NCBI RefSeq assembly: GCF_032813545.1 | Contig: NZ_CP136514.1 | Span: 433,760-497,759, forward strand | DNA: 64,000 bases | Origin: Nodosilinea sp. E11 | GTDB taxonomy: Bacteria > Cyanobacteriota > Cyanobacteriia > Phormidesmidales > Phormidesmidaceae | Reading direction: 5' to 3' | In this document: one piece after another, positions 18,276 to 27,522 of the stretch | Position numbering within the stretch: position 1 is the first letter of the stretch | How the letters are laid out: every line of letters begins with the position of its first letter | Program-made: the position numbers and the translations under genes | The notes under the pieces: model-generated | What the model was told of the DNA's origin: nothing | Seen by the model: only the letters and a program-made list of their open reading frames with translations | Database searches by the model: none

Positions 18276-19136
18276 ATGACTCGCAAAGGCCGCGCCCTAA
18301 CACTCTCGGTGTCAGACCAAGAGAAAACCCAGCTAGAACAACTGGCCCTGGCGTTTGACCAAACCTGGGGCGATAACCCCAACGTCTCGAAGCTGGTCAA
18401 GGCCATTGCTAACGGTGATCTGCGCTTGGCGACCAATCACGACTGGGGGCGCGATCGCATCAATGCCCTCAATCGCGCCCGCAACCTGTGCGTTGACCTG
18501 GGCTATTTGGCCGAAGCTGTGGCGATCGCCGAGCTGCTGCTAGAGCGCAGCGAGATCAACCTACCCCTGCGGCAAGAAATTCAAGCCTTTGTGGATCGGC
18601 CCAGCACTCCCTGGCGTATGGAGATCGAGCGCTGCATCCGCCTCCAGCGACCCTTTCGCCTCACCTACCAAGACGCCGCCGGTCGCCTGTGGAACTTCAC
18701 CATCCGCCACGCCAAAATTGTCACCCACGAAGACCGCCAGTACCTGGAATGCTGGTGCGAGGAAACCGAAGGCAGCCGCGACATCGAGGCCTTGCTCCAC
18801 AACTGGTCACTACGCCTCGACCGCATCCCCGAAGAGGCGGTGATCTCCCCGGCAGAGGGGCACTGGCAACCCCAGCTCAGCACCATCCAGGTCGAGTTCT
18901 GGCTGCTAAATAGCTTGGCCTTTAGCTATCGCTCCAAAACCGAAGCCGACCTAGTCAACGAATGGCTGCCTGACCAGCAGGCTCGCCGCATCGTGCGGCA
19001 GGTCAATCACACCTTCTGGTTCTTCCGCGAAGTGCGCCGTTACGGAGCCAACTGCATTGTGGTGGGGCCAGGGGAAGTGCGGGACAGGTTCGCTAAGGAT
19101 GTTGCGCAGATGAACCAGCATTACTGCTCTAGCTAA
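18276..19136 (+). CDS. WYL domain transcriptional regulator
   Basis: 286 residues from ATG at 18276 (MTRKGRALTLSVSDQEKTQL). The N-terminal part is a ribbon-helix-helix-like or short helical DNA-binding region (LTLSVSDQEKTQLEQLAL). A WYL-type Sm/SH3-like beta-domain follows from about residue 115 (IRLQRPFRLTYQDAAGRLWN, then TPR-like spacing to a final HTFWFFREVRRYGANCIVV segment typical of the WCX end). Cyanobacterial WYL proteins of this size regulate defence loci, sensing nucleic-acid or nucleotide signals. Placed divergently from the DISARM operon, it is the likely controller of that operon. Its stop overlaps the end of the convergent 19133-19477 gene by four bases. Confidence 0.78.
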   Translation: MTRKGRALTLSVSDQEKTQLEQLALAFDQTWGDNPNVSKLVKAIANGDLRLATNHDWGRDRINALNRARNLCVDLGYLAEAVAIAELLLERSEINLPLRQEIQAFVDRPSTPWRMEIERCIRLQRPFRLTYQDAAGRLWNFTIRHAKIVTHEDRQYLECWCEETEGSRDIEALLHNWSLRLDRIPEEAVISPAEGHWQPQLSTIQVEFWLLNSLAFSYRSKTEADLVNEWLPDQQARRIVRQVNHTFWFFREVRRYGANCIVVGPGEVRDRFAKDVAQMNQHYCSS

Positions 19137-19477
19137 CCATGTAGGCGCGCAGATTCCACGCCGAGGGTATTCATATCTACATTAGGCCACCACCAGAGAA
19201 CACGACATATCCGGTGGTACCAACCCCCATCCTCGTAGGCCTCGCAGTCTAGTAGCTCGACGATATGAGTGAGCTTGCCATTTTGGATCAGGGCGATCTG
19301 TTCGGCAGCTTCAAGCTGGTTGGCTTTATTAGTGCGAAAGCCCAGAGGGAAGATGGTCACATGGTTAAAGTCAACGGCATTGGGCATTTCCTTGCTGCGA
19401 TCGCGGTTATAGGCACAACCACTAGGGTCATGGATGACTTTGACCCCCTTCAGCTTTGAGAAGTCGATATGGCTCAT
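19133..19477 (-). CDS. Conserved-looking small protein, function unknown
   Basis: 114 residues from ATG at 19477 (MSHIDFSKLKGVKVIHDPSG); an upstream in-frame ATG would add a Ser/Pro-rich start without a clear role. The body contains NHVTIFPLGFRTNKANQLEA, a VELLDCEAYEDGGWYHRICR segment and a tryptophan-rich LWWWPNVD tail. No family recognised. The gene converges with the WYL regulator and shares four bases with its 3' end, which suggests long-standing pairing rather than chance. Confidence 0.5.
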   Translation of the reverse strand: MSHIDFSKLKGVKVIHDPSGCAYNRDRSKEMPNAVDFNHVTIFPLGFRTNKANQLEAAEQIALIQNGKLTHIVELLDCEAYEDGGWYHRICRVLWWWPNVDMNTLGVESARLHG

Positions 19478-19598
19478 GCTTATGGCTTTGGTAGGGTGTG
19501 CTGACGGGCTTGACATGCGGTGAGCTCAAGCTGTGTTGCTCAAGGCAATTTAAGAACTGGAGGAGACAGTGAGAGCGCTCCAGCCAAGGCCAGTCTTT

Positions 19599-20075
19599 TT
19601 ATACCCATTCGGGCGCATGTGCTAAAAGGTAATTCCTCAAGTCATCCTCCGCACTTGGATGCCACCCATCGTTGTTTAATTGGGGAATGGGCCAAATTTG
19701 TTGTCTGACCTCGTAGGAGATTGGCTGGTTGGTTGCAATGAGGCGGCCAAGATGTTCGCAGTTCCACCCCAGTAAGCCGTAGTCCCAATCTTTAAAGCAC
19801 CGAAGGGCATAAATTAATCGCTTGATAGTTTTGTCAGGAGTGTAAGCAATTTCATCAATGCCCAGAACAAATTTTGTGTTTACATAGTACCGTTCAAATG
19901 GCTCCCATCCTCTACCTGTATCGAAGATTTGGGTATCTGACAGGCCAATCCCGTAATGCCAAAAGCCGTCTACACCTTGCCAGTTGAGCAGCCTGCCGTA
20001 AAAGTGACTCTCGGGATCCAGACTCTGCGAAATAAAAATTATCTTGTTTTCTAGTTCGTTGTTACTGATAGCCAT
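19599..20075 (-). CDS. LRAT/NC-like domain protein
   Basis: 158 residues. WHYGIGLSDTQIFDTGRG near residue 39 and WNCEHLGRLIATNQPISYEV near residue 104 supply the catalytic-type histidine and the NCEH cysteine motif of the LRAT/NC (NlpC-P60 circularly permuted) superfamily. Bacterial members act as acyltransferases or hydrolases at membranes, and several are linked to phage defence. Here it is next to a divergent glycine-zipper membrane protein, which fits a membrane-targeting role. The catalytic Cys and His are both present, so an active enzyme is likely; the substrate is unknown. Confidence 0.72.
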   Translation of the reverse strand: MAISNNELENKIIFISQSLDPESHFYGRLLNWQGVDGFWHYGIGLSDTQIFDTGRGWEPFERYYVNTKFVLGIDEIAYTPDKTIKRLIYALRCFKDWDYGLLGWNCEHLGRLIATNQPISYEVRQQIWPIPQLNNDGWHPSAEDDLRNYLLAHAPEWV

Positions 20076-20306
20076 ACTTAAATAACACTATTAGGTATTG
20101 ACTGACTAAGAAGGAAATAAATGCAGAGTTTTCTTTAAAGATGCCAATCCTTTTGTGAAGAAGGTGAAATTCTAAATAAAGCTTTCACCATTTTTTGACT
20201 TGGAAGTTCTCAAGATCGAGTGAAAGAGCATTATCAAAGGAAGATGGGCACCCTTATGTTGGTAGTGCTGCCTGTCCCATAACCTCTACATGACACGGGA
20301 GTTGAC

Positions 20307-21308
20307 ATGATTCCGGTAATTCTCGGACTGCTCGCCATAGGGTCTGCTACTTATGGAGCAGCTACGGGGGTCAGTGGTGTAGCCAATATGCAAAAGGCAG
20401 AGGGCAAGGCCCACCGTGCCCAGAAACGCCACGAGGCTGCTACTGAAGCCCTAGAGAAGCGTTGGGACGAAGTTAACCAGCAAGCTAAGGAATACGGTGA
20501 ATTCCAGCTCAGCGTCCTGCAAGAAACAGTGGGGGCCTTTGTCCGCTTCATCGAATCCACTGGACGGCAGGCGGCTATGTCGGATAAAGAGTTCCTCAAA
20601 GGATTGGAAGTCTCAGTCCAACAGGTTCAGAAGTACAAGAATGCCGCTATCCACGCAGAGCAGTATTTCAAAGGCGGTGTGTCGGCGGTGGCAGCATCGG
20701 CAGCAGGCTATGGCGGGGCTATGACTATTGCTACCACTGTGGGCGTGGCCAGCACAGGAACAGCCATTTCCACGCTCAGTGGCGCGGCGGCCACCAATGC
20801 TATGTTGGCTTGGTTTGGAGGTGGTTCTTTGGCGGCTGGTGGTGGCGGTATGGCATTGGGCTCAATGGTGCTAGGAGGCGTTGCTCTGGGGCCAGCGATC
20901 GCAATTGGCGGTTTTGTCCTCGGGTCTGAGGGTGAAAAGGCGCTGACTAGAGCGCGTGAATATAAGGCCAAAGTTAAGAAGGCGATCGCAAAAATGGAAG
21001 CGGCTCAAGTGTTTGCTGGCCAAGTAGAGCGCAGAATTTCTGAGCTATGGGAAATCCTAGAAACTTTGAATAGACAGGCCCTATCAGGCTTACAAATGTT
21101 GGAGTCCAGACCATTTGAGCGAGAGCGGGATGCTCAGCTATTTCAGCAGGTGGCGTTGTTCATTAAAGCGATCGCCGATATTACTCAGACACCAGTGCTC
21201 GATACTGAGGGGCAACTCAATCCAGGCTCATTCGATATTCAGGCTAAATACCAGCTTTTGAGTGAGAAAAAGAACGGCGACAATACCAATAGTGAGGATC
21301 AGAAATGA
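20307..21308 (+). CDS. Glycine-zipper, membrane-inserting helical protein
   Basis: 333 residues. It opens with a hydrophobic helix (IPVILGLLAIGSATYGAATG), followed by a coiled-coil region to about residue 115, then a strongly hydrophobic Gly/Ala-rich segment (residues about 118-210, with GGGSLAAGGGGMALGSMVLG and GPAIAIGGFVLGSEGEKAL) and a second coiled coil. Glycine-zipper hairpins of this type occur in pore-forming or membrane-remodelling effectors. Its stop codon overlaps the next start in an ATGA, so it is translationally coupled to the gene at 21305. No named family recognised; a membrane effector role is inference. Confidence 0.62.
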   Translation: MIPVILGLLAIGSATYGAATGVSGVANMQKAEGKAHRAQKRHEAATEALEKRWDEVNQQAKEYGEFQLSVLQETVGAFVRFIESTGRQAAMSDKEFLKGLEVSVQQVQKYKNAAIHAEQYFKGGVSAVAASAAGYGGAMTIATTVGVASTGTAISTLSGAAATNAMLAWFGGGSLAAGGGGMALGSMVLGGVALGPAIAIGGFVLGSEGEKALTRAREYKAKVKKAIAKMEAAQVFAGQVERRISELWEILETLNRQALSGLQMLESRPFERERDAQLFQQVALFIKAIADITQTPVLDTEGQLNPGSFDIQAKYQLLSEKKNGDNTNSEDQK

Positions 21309-21715
21309 CCTATCACCCTATCCATGTCGCAAACAAGTTTGTACCCCCTATGAGCCCTGCTGTTTGCTTTAAGCAGCTTGTTGATGCTTATTCAGAGTAT
21401 TAGCGGGTAGTACAAGAAGAGCGCACAAAGCGTAGAGACATCGCCGCTTGGGAGAAAACGGCGTTGGCTGAAATTGAGCAGCAGCGCGATGTCATGATGA
21501 AGTTTCTCGATAAGGCATTCAACGAGCGGGCTGAAAACTTTAAGAGTTTTTTTGTTTTGGCTGACCAGGCAATCTCAACGGGAAATAATGACCAGCTTGC
21601 TGCTGTGTTGATCAGCATTGTAAATCTGGCAAAAGCAAGTCCCTTTAAGGATTTGGCTGACTTGGCAAAGGTAGAAGCAGCACTAGATGACCCAGACCAT
21701 AGTTGGGATTTTTAG
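21305..21715 (+). pseudogene. Small helical protein interrupted by an in-frame amber codon
   Basis: The frame opens with ATG at 21305, overlapping the upstream stop by four bases (ATGA), and continues for 136 codons to a TAG... ending at 21715, but with a TAG at 21401-21403 after residue 32. Codons on both sides read as one helical protein (VDAYSEY, stop, RVVQEERTKRRDIAAWEKTA). The part after the stop has no good ribosome-binding start until ATG at 21464. Either a recent nonsense mutation has silenced the gene or the stop is read through. The C-terminal half (ERAENFKSFFVLADQAISTG onward) looks intact. Confidence 0.65.
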
Positions 21716-22068
21716 CATAGTCTTCTTCAAGTGTCAAAAAGGGAAAAATAAACTGGCACCCTAAAAATATTTTGCTCCCTCCCATGAACTATTTTTTTGA
21801 TATCTGATGAAGCTGGAGTTTAGAAATCAGCTCTCAAGGATCTCAATTCTGTCAGGCCGTGCCTCAAGGCTAGGTTGCGGGGCAACGGAATGGGATTGCG
21901 AGGGGAGATGCATAAGCTTTAAGGAAAAGGGGAATCAGTCTGAACCTCTAGTATCTTCCGCCTTCCTTGAGAATGAAATGGCCCTGATAGCCATACAGTT
22001 TAAGTTTACAAGGGCTTGTCTACATCTACCGATCCATGCCTATAGCGTTAGACAAGATGCTTCTAATT
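21716..22068. other. Intergenic region, no supported gene
   Basis: About 350 bases between the plus-strand glycine-zipper pair and the minus-strand GTPase operon. One 89-codon plus-strand frame is open here, but its composition is not protein-like and nothing is recognisable. No clear terminator hairpin was found. Confidence 0.4.
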
Positions 22069-22797
22069 TCAACTAGATAAACGCGGTGATGGATTTGTCA
22101 TTTTTTTCAGTTCTGAACGAAAATCAGATAAGTTCTTGCTGATGATTTTTATCACTTCTTTTAGGGAATCAATATCTATAAATCTCTGTCGTGAATATTG
22201 AGTTTTATAATTGACTTGATTTAGGAAATAAACTATTGCCAGGAGCTGCTTCTGGCTTTCTAAAGCTATATCGCTTAAGATACTAATATTCTTCCTAGAT
22301 ATTGGCAAAGGATTGGCATTACCCTCCCCAAACATGATAACTGGAATATTTCTGAGAATATAGTCTGGATCTCTGTTGGCATTTAAAAAAACTTGAAATA
22401 ACCCTCTAAGTAGATTTGACTGATCTCTAGTTTGCGGTTTTCTTGAACTTGAAAAATAGGTTATTCCGTCGGTCAGTCTTCTTGACAGCTCATGCATATA
22501 GTCTTGGCTGTCTTTTACCAAGTTGAGCACTTCTTCATCATTCAAATAAATTTCACTAGCTTGACGAATTTCTCTCTGTCGTATGCTTTTGCATAAGATT
22601 GTAATCTGCTCGTAGTCTTCTGATGATAGTTCTTCAATTTGCTTTTTAAGTTCTCTAAGAACCTCCTCAGATGTGCATTTAGATATCCAAGTCTCTTGAG
22701 AAGATGTAGAATTTACTTGATTTTCATAAGGACTTGAACTGGTTGGGGTGGTGGCTGGCTGGGAAGAATATTGGGGATTTGTTTTCTGGCTAACCAA
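22069..22797 (-). CDS. Helical protein, last gene of the GTPase operon
   Basis: 242 residues. The first 35 are Ser/Thr/Gln-rich and probably disordered; the rest is strongly helical with an EVLRELKKQIEELSSEDYEQ stretch and an ISKNLSDFRSELKKM tail. No family recognised. The start overlaps the upstream gene by about 85 bases in another frame, longer than usual, so the real start may lie further in (for example within the low-complexity stretch). AT-rich like its operon partners. Co-transcription with the membrane-anchored partner and the two GTPases suggests an adaptor or effector subunit. Confidence 0.55.
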   Translation of the reverse strand: MVSQKTNPQYSSQPATTPTSSSPYENQVNSTSSQETWISKCTSEEVLRELKKQIEELSSEDYEQITILCKSIRQREIRQASEIYLNDEEVLNLVKDSQDYMHELSRRLTDGITYFSSSRKPQTRDQSNLLRGLFQVFLNANRDPDYILRNIPVIMFGEGNANPLPISRKNISILSDIALESQKQLLAIVYFLNQVNYKTQYSRQRFIDIDSLKEVIKIISKNLSDFRSELKKMTNPSPRLSS

Positions 22798-23684
22798 AGC
22801 GTTATCAGGAAGATGAGTAGCACAATCGCCAATACGATTCTCAGGCTGCTCTTGGGGTAGCGTGGAATCTTTTTTTTTTGCTCGCTTTTAGGTTGCCATA
22901 CCAAACTATCAATATTTTCAGGGGAGACATCTTCTCGTGCTTCCTGAATAATCATACTTGGCTCAGATTTTGGTGGTAATTCAGCTACATTCCCTCTATG
23001 ATTGAGCCATCTTGTAATCTCAGTTTGCTTGACCTCTGCAATGACGATAGCGGTTTCCAGATCGCTAAATGAGGCTTGGCGCAGTTGCTCTGCAAGTTGG
23101 GCAATTTCTTCGTCTGTTTCGAGCTTGTGCGGCTCTAAATAGCTGAGGCTGAAAGTTGAAGAGTTTTCTGTTTCTAAGTTTAAGGGTTTCTCTTCTGTAT
23201 AATTTTCAGGATACTTGTAAATGTCCTGAAGTCTATCTGCATCAACTTTGTAATTATTTAGACCATCAAATTCAATAGATACGCTAATAGCTTTTCTAAA
23301 CTTGCTGTCTTGAATCCAAAGTCCTGTTAGGGCGCAGTAGGCGAGTTTTCTTAGTTGTTTTTCGGTTTCTTCATTATCATCGCTGACCCAAAGCACAACT
23401 TCGGAGATGCGCCTCCCAAGCTTCTCGGAGCGATCCGGTGTAGCGTCTATGCCTGTTACTTCTAAAAGCACTTTGCTATTATACTTTGCCAAAACTAGAC
23501 AGGGTTTGACGGTATTTATAGCTGAGTCGATGCTGATTTTAGAACTACCATCTGGCACAACCTGTTCTGCGAGAATTTCAGGATCTTCTTTAGTCTGTTC
23601 CGGCTTGCTAACATTGCACCAGTGAATACCTACTGGTCCTAGAGGAGAACTTCTAACATAAATCTCAACCTGGCCTGTGGTCAT
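22713..23684 (-). CDS. Membrane-anchored partner of the GTPase operon
   Basis: 323 residues. The N-terminal 160 residues form a globular domain (VEIYVRSSPLGPVGIHWCNV at the start, later FRKAISVSIEFDGLNNYKVD), followed by a helical segment with EEIAQLAEQLRQASFSDLE. A single C-terminal transmembrane helix (SSLRIVLAIVLLIFLITLWL, about residues 278-297) comes before a short proline-rich tail. This is a tail-anchored layout that would place the globular domain on the cytosolic face. Its gene is 30 bp downstream of the P-loop GTPase gene. The family is not recognised; GTPase-centred conflict systems often include such partner proteins. Confidence 0.55.
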   Translation of the reverse strand: MTTGQVEIYVRSSPLGPVGIHWCNVSKPEQTKEDPEILAEQVVPDGSSKISIDSAINTVKPCLVLAKYNSKVLLEVTGIDATPDRSEKLGRRISEVVLWVSDDNEETEKQLRKLAYCALTGLWIQDSKFRKAISVSIEFDGLNNYKVDADRLQDIYKYPENYTEEKPLNLETENSSTFSLSYLEPHKLETDEEIAQLAEQLRQASFSDLETAIVIAEVKQTEITRWLNHRGNVAELPPKSEPSMIIQEAREDVSPENIDSLVWQPKSEQKKKIPRYPKSSLRIVLAIVLLIFLITLWLARKQIPNILPSQPPPQPVQVLMKIK

Positions 23685-23714
23685 TGTAGTGTCCTTAGTA
23701 GAGATGCTAGAGAT

Positions 23715-24989
23715 TTAGTCGTTACTAGGAACGGGTAGCCATCTGGATCGGCCTTGCAGAATAGAAAAACCACGATCTTGCTTGCAGCCAATGGCAAACT
23801 TCACAATGGCATCATTAAATGCTTTGATTTGTTCTTCTGTGGCATTTACTTGTCCTCCAATAGCAAACTTCTCAGCTTCAATAACATTCAGGACATCTTT
23901 TTTGACCTTGACTTCACTTTTCGCCGCATCATGGGGCAAATAGACATCATCAAATAAATCTGCCACAAACCTAAAGGGTGCAAACATCCGTTTTCTGTCT
24001 TTCAATCGTTGTTCGGCTGATTGTAGCCTCTCCTTCGCTTGCTCAAGCTCCTTCGCTTTCACTCCAGACTCATGTTCAAGGCGTTCTAGTTCTTGTTGGG
24101 CTCTCTCTAATTCAAGCTTGCGACTCTCATTAAAGACATTTAATAGGAAGCGAAACACATAGCGTAGAGGCTGATCTGCATCTTTTGGCTCGTAGGGAGC
24201 ATCTAGAGGGGCCTTATAGTAGATAAATTTAGTGAAACCCTCCTCAGTTTTCTCCGCATGGGAAAATGAAATATGACCAATGGTTTGGATAGGTGTGATC
24301 ACTACAGCTATCTTTTCGTATCGCTCGTCTTCCTTAAAGAAATCGAGTAAGTCACGATAGCCCAGTCTCACATGATCTAATAAATCCTGAGCATCCTTAT
24401 CATTCTTAACGTAGGCTTCACACTTGATCGGTGCAAAGATCACTAATCTTGGCCGAGATAGTGTTGCATAGGAATCTTTGAACAGTTTTTTAATATGCTC
24501 AGGATCATTTTTTTCGTCATGCCAATCCCCCACTTCAGAAGGTTTGACTTTTCCGGTCTTCTTCTCCATAAGCGCGGTAGAGTCAATGGGAATAATCACA
24601 GCATCACATCTGTTAAGCTGACTTCTAACATAGTCTTTGTATTTATCATTTGCTTCACGATAGAAGTATTCACCAGAAGGATCGGCGAAACGAACCCTTA
24701 TAAATTTTTTGCCGCGGCTACCAATCTCAAATATCAGGCCTTTGTCTTCCCAGGGATTTAATTTATTCGGAGTCGGATCTACTTTTTTCTGGAGTCGATA
24801 GTCTATATTTTTTAGTGTTTTTTTACAGTCTTCAATAGTATCTAGAGTTTGTGTATCTGTAGTCCAGGTATTAAGACCAACATTCCAAAATGTTGTGTCG
24901 AACTCTTCGTGCATAGCAGCCAGAAAGCTGGTTTTACCCACACCTCTCCGGCCAACCATGATGATATTTAGTTCTTGTAAGTCACTCAT
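23715..24989 (-). CDS. P-loop GTPase with coiled coil
   Basis: 424 residues. The G1 motif is NIIMVGRRGVGKTSFLAAMH at residues 8-27 (GxxGxGKT/S). G3 is RFADPSGEYFY near residue 98, and FAPIKCE near residue 175 fits a variant G4. The C-terminal third has a coiled coil (residues about 285-330, LERAQQELERLEHESGVKAK onward), then a RKRMFAPFRFVADLFDD segment. It resembles TRAFAC-class GTPases found in bacterial conflict operons. It follows a dynamin-like GTPase on the same strand (about 65 bp gap) and precedes two partner proteins, so a multi-protein GTP-dependent sensing or membrane system is likely. Confidence 0.72.
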   Translation of the reverse strand: MSDLQELNIIMVGRRGVGKTSFLAAMHEEFDTTFWNVGLNTWTTDTQTLDTIEDCKKTLKNIDYRLQKKVDPTPNKLNPWEDKGLIFEIGSRGKKFIRVRFADPSGEYFYREANDKYKDYVRSQLNRCDAVIIPIDSTALMEKKTGKVKPSEVGDWHDEKNDPEHIKKLFKDSYATLSRPRLVIFAPIKCEAYVKNDKDAQDLLDHVRLGYRDLLDFFKEDERYEKIAVVITPIQTIGHISFSHAEKTEEGFTKFIYYKAPLDAPYEPKDADQPLRYVFRFLLNVFNESRKLELERAQQELERLEHESGVKAKELEQAKERLQSAEQRLKDRKRMFAPFRFVADLFDDVYLPHDAAKSEVKVKKDVLNVIEAEKFAIGGQVNATEEQIKAFNDAIVKFAIGCKQDRGFSILQGRSRWLPVPSND

Positions 24990-25054
24990 GATGTCACTTT
25001 AGCTAAAGACAATGTTGAGAATTGGAGAATGGAACGACCTGCCGAATAACGATA

Positions 25055-27286
25055 TCAGTCAGGCAAGAAAGAGATAGTCTCCTTGCGGTTTGCCCCTTCT
25101 AGCCGAATAACACACGTTAACCAGTGCTGTTGTCGAGTGCTTTCTTCCTCTAGTCGTCCCATTTCCTCTGGCCAAACCTGAGTTTTCACACGGCCCATAA
25201 ACCTTTTCCAGTCCCTTTGGGCTTCCTTTTGGTAGATGATGTTATCAATGAACTTCTCTATGCGGGCATAGGCCGCAATATTCGGCTGATAGACCAACTC
25301 TTCTAGTGCCGCTTTGATGCGGGCTATGGTGCGTTCATAGTCGATCCGTAGGGCCGCGTGGATCAGCTCCGCCGTTGTGCCAGGGTCAACCTTGAGGGTA
25401 ACTTCAGCAGCATCCTCCTCATCCAACTGAATATTGCTCAGCCGAATCAGATGTTGATAGATTTGGGGTTCAATCAGACCGTTGTAGGAAAGTTCAAAAT
25501 CATCAATGATCGCTAATCCCTGTCCTAATCGCTGGAGATCGGGATGATTGTTCTCAATCATCGTCCTCAGAGCGTGAATAAAGTCGGTGCCGTCGGGCGC
25601 TTCAGCCAGAGTTTCTAGGCGACCCACCCCGGTCAGTACCTCTGTAACCTCTTTCTTCAGGGCATCCGTGGTTGCTTTTAGTCCCTCATCCAGCGCACTG
25701 AAGTGATCCGACAACAGCGTCCTCAACTGATCGCGGTAGTCCCCATAGGCTTTCATAGGGTTGCTGGCTTTAATCTGCTCCTGAATTTCCGCCTCTGAAT
25801 CGTCTACAGTAAGAATCCCGGCCTCTTCTTTACAGTTGAGATAGACCGCATCAATGCTATTTTGTAGGCCGTCGGCGGGTAGCTTAGCCTGCTGGGCAAA
25901 ATCAAGGCGCAGCTTTTGAAACGCAATGGTCAGTTCTTTCCACCAGCCATCGCGATCCGTACCAAACAAATCATCAAAAGCCTCGGTAATGGCGCGACTG
26001 GGATCGCCATCCACGCCCCAAAATACCTTTTGTGACGCCTGCACAATAACATCAATATCTGCTTGAATCCCCTTCAATCGCTCCTGGCATTGGCGTGCAT
26101 ATTCCTCGTCAATGTTCAGAATGTTGTCAGCCAGGTAGTTGAGCACCTCATCAAACACTTGATTGGCATCCTCAAGATTGGCGCAGTCAGCAATCTGGCA
26201 GCGGACCATGTTCATGTTGAGCGTTTCTTTCAGCGACTCACAGGCTTTAAGATTGTCGGTTCTGCGGCTGTGGTTAATCACCATGAAGGCTCTGCCAGGG
26301 AGATTGTTTAAGGCTTGGGCGGCGGTATCGTACAGGTCTGTGTCGATCTTGCGCCACTGATACCGTTGGGGGTCGGGCCTAGTCAGAAAAACAACTACAT
26401 CCACGGTCTTGCCGAGGGTTTCCAGCATGATTTTCTCGTCACCTAGCTTGGAATCCCCCAATCCAGGAACGTCCACTAGGGCAACCTGCCCCACATCGGT
26501 ATTGCCAAAGGGGCAGAAGATTTTGACCTCTCTTACCGCCAAATGCTTGAAGGACTCCAGATCACCGTGAGTATTGCGTTCTTGGCGAACGTAGCTGGGG
26601 ACCTCATCAACGGGGATAGACCGCTCCTGCGGCTCGGCCCCAAAGGAGAGCAGGTGCCTATAGTGGGGCAGGTTTTGGTGATAGTCGTGCTTGAGGTGTT
26701 TGTAAATGGCCTCATCGGTAGCACGGGTTGGCATCTGATCGGGCAGTGCCGCGTGTTCAAACTCATCAATGCTGTAGGGCAGCGGGTCTAAGTTAAGCGC
26801 CTGGTAGTAGGGATGGATCACCTCTTCCAGAAAGGTATTCTCCGAATGGAAGACCACCTTAACCTCCACCGGACCTTCCCGATTGGTAACGAGGCTGCGT
26901 ACCGCCGTGCAAGCCGCCCCCTCATAGGCCGGAATTTCTCGGTCTGTCAGGCAGCTTAGGCTTTTGAGCAGGGTGCTTTTGCCTTGCCCCATCAGGCCGA
27001 TCACGCCAATATTCAGAGTCTCGCGGGAGAAACGGCCTCTCAGCTTCGATAAAACTAGCAACTCTGCCCGAATTCGCCCTTGTAAATCACCAAACTTAAT
27101 CGCCTGTAAGTGTTCTGTCACCTTGGGTTCGATGTGCTCTTGCAGCAGGGCATCCCGCCGAGACTCCAAGCTATACAAGGCTGAGGCTCTAGCCTGGAGT
27201 TCTCGCTCAACCATCGCCATTTTTTCTGGCAGGTAACTAGAACGGCGTTCGATGATACTGGCAACACGGTTGGCTCTGGAAGTCAT
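25055..27286 (-). CDS. Dynamin-like GTPase
   Basis: 743 residues. A helical N-terminus of about 95 residues precedes the GTPase domain: G1 NIGVIGLMGQGKSTLLKSLS near residue 97, G3 QVALVDVPGLGDSKLG near 272, and a G4-like VINHSRRTDN near 336. A long helical stalk-like remainder follows, ending in KFIDNIIYQKEAQRDWKRFM. This is the architecture of bacterial dynamin-like proteins, which bind membranes or organise effector complexes and include anti-phage members. It is the first gene of a four-gene minus-strand operon with a second GTPase. No obvious transmembrane segment, so membrane binding, if any, is peripheral. Confidence 0.75.
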   Translation of the reverse strand: MTSRANRVASIIERRSSYLPEKMAMVERELQARASALYSLESRRDALLQEHIEPKVTEHLQAIKFGDLQGRIRAELLVLSKLRGRFSRETLNIGVIGLMGQGKSTLLKSLSCLTDREIPAYEGAACTAVRSLVTNREGPVEVKVVFHSENTFLEEVIHPYYQALNLDPLPYSIDEFEHAALPDQMPTRATDEAIYKHLKHDYHQNLPHYRHLLSFGAEPQERSIPVDEVPSYVRQERNTHGDLESFKHLAVREVKIFCPFGNTDVGQVALVDVPGLGDSKLGDEKIMLETLGKTVDVVVFLTRPDPQRYQWRKIDTDLYDTAAQALNNLPGRAFMVINHSRRTDNLKACESLKETLNMNMVRCQIADCANLEDANQVFDEVLNYLADNILNIDEEYARQCQERLKGIQADIDVIVQASQKVFWGVDGDPSRAITEAFDDLFGTDRDGWWKELTIAFQKLRLDFAQQAKLPADGLQNSIDAVYLNCKEEAGILTVDDSEAEIQEQIKASNPMKAYGDYRDQLRTLLSDHFSALDEGLKATTDALKKEVTEVLTGVGRLETLAEAPDGTDFIHALRTMIENNHPDLQRLGQGLAIIDDFELSYNGLIEPQIYQHLIRLSNIQLDEEDAAEVTLKVDPGTTAELIHAALRIDYERTIARIKAALEELVYQPNIAAYARIEKFIDNIIYQKEAQRDWKRFMGRVKTQVWPEEMGRLEEESTRQQHWLTCVIRLEGANRKETISFLPD

Positions 27287-27339
27287 AGGAATTGAAGAGG
27301 TGAATGCTGTAAAAAAGAATTCAGAAATTTCTGGGACAG

Positions 27340-27364
27340 GGCTACAACTCTTTCAGTTGTAGCC
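27340..27364. promoter_or_regulatory. Strong hairpin upstream of the GTPase operon
   Basis: GGCTACAACT-CTTTC-AGTTGTAGCC is a perfect 10-bp stem with a 5-base loop, 53 bases upstream of the dynamin-like start. No T-run follows on either strand, so it is not a simple intrinsic terminator. It could be an operator or a leader structure. Confidence 0.4.
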
Positions 27365-27522
27365 TTAGGACTGTGAAGATGCCTAGACATACCGCGTCTC
27401 TGCCTAAAGTGCCCTGCCTGGTCAGAAGCCTATCGTTCAAGCCTGATCTGCTGTACCGCAACGAGACTTGTCTATTGCTGGGATCTTCAGCCTAGGCCAA
27501 CATTAGGGTTTCGGTACAAGAG

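Noticed and set aside
21807..22076. 89-codon plus-strand frame between the glycine-zipper pair and the GTPase operon
   Set aside because: Composition is not protein-like, there is no ribosome-binding site or recognisable similarity, and it ends against a convergent gene.
27340..27364. Hairpin as an intrinsic terminator
   Set aside because: No T-run follows the stem on either strand, so it is listed only as a possible regulatory structure.
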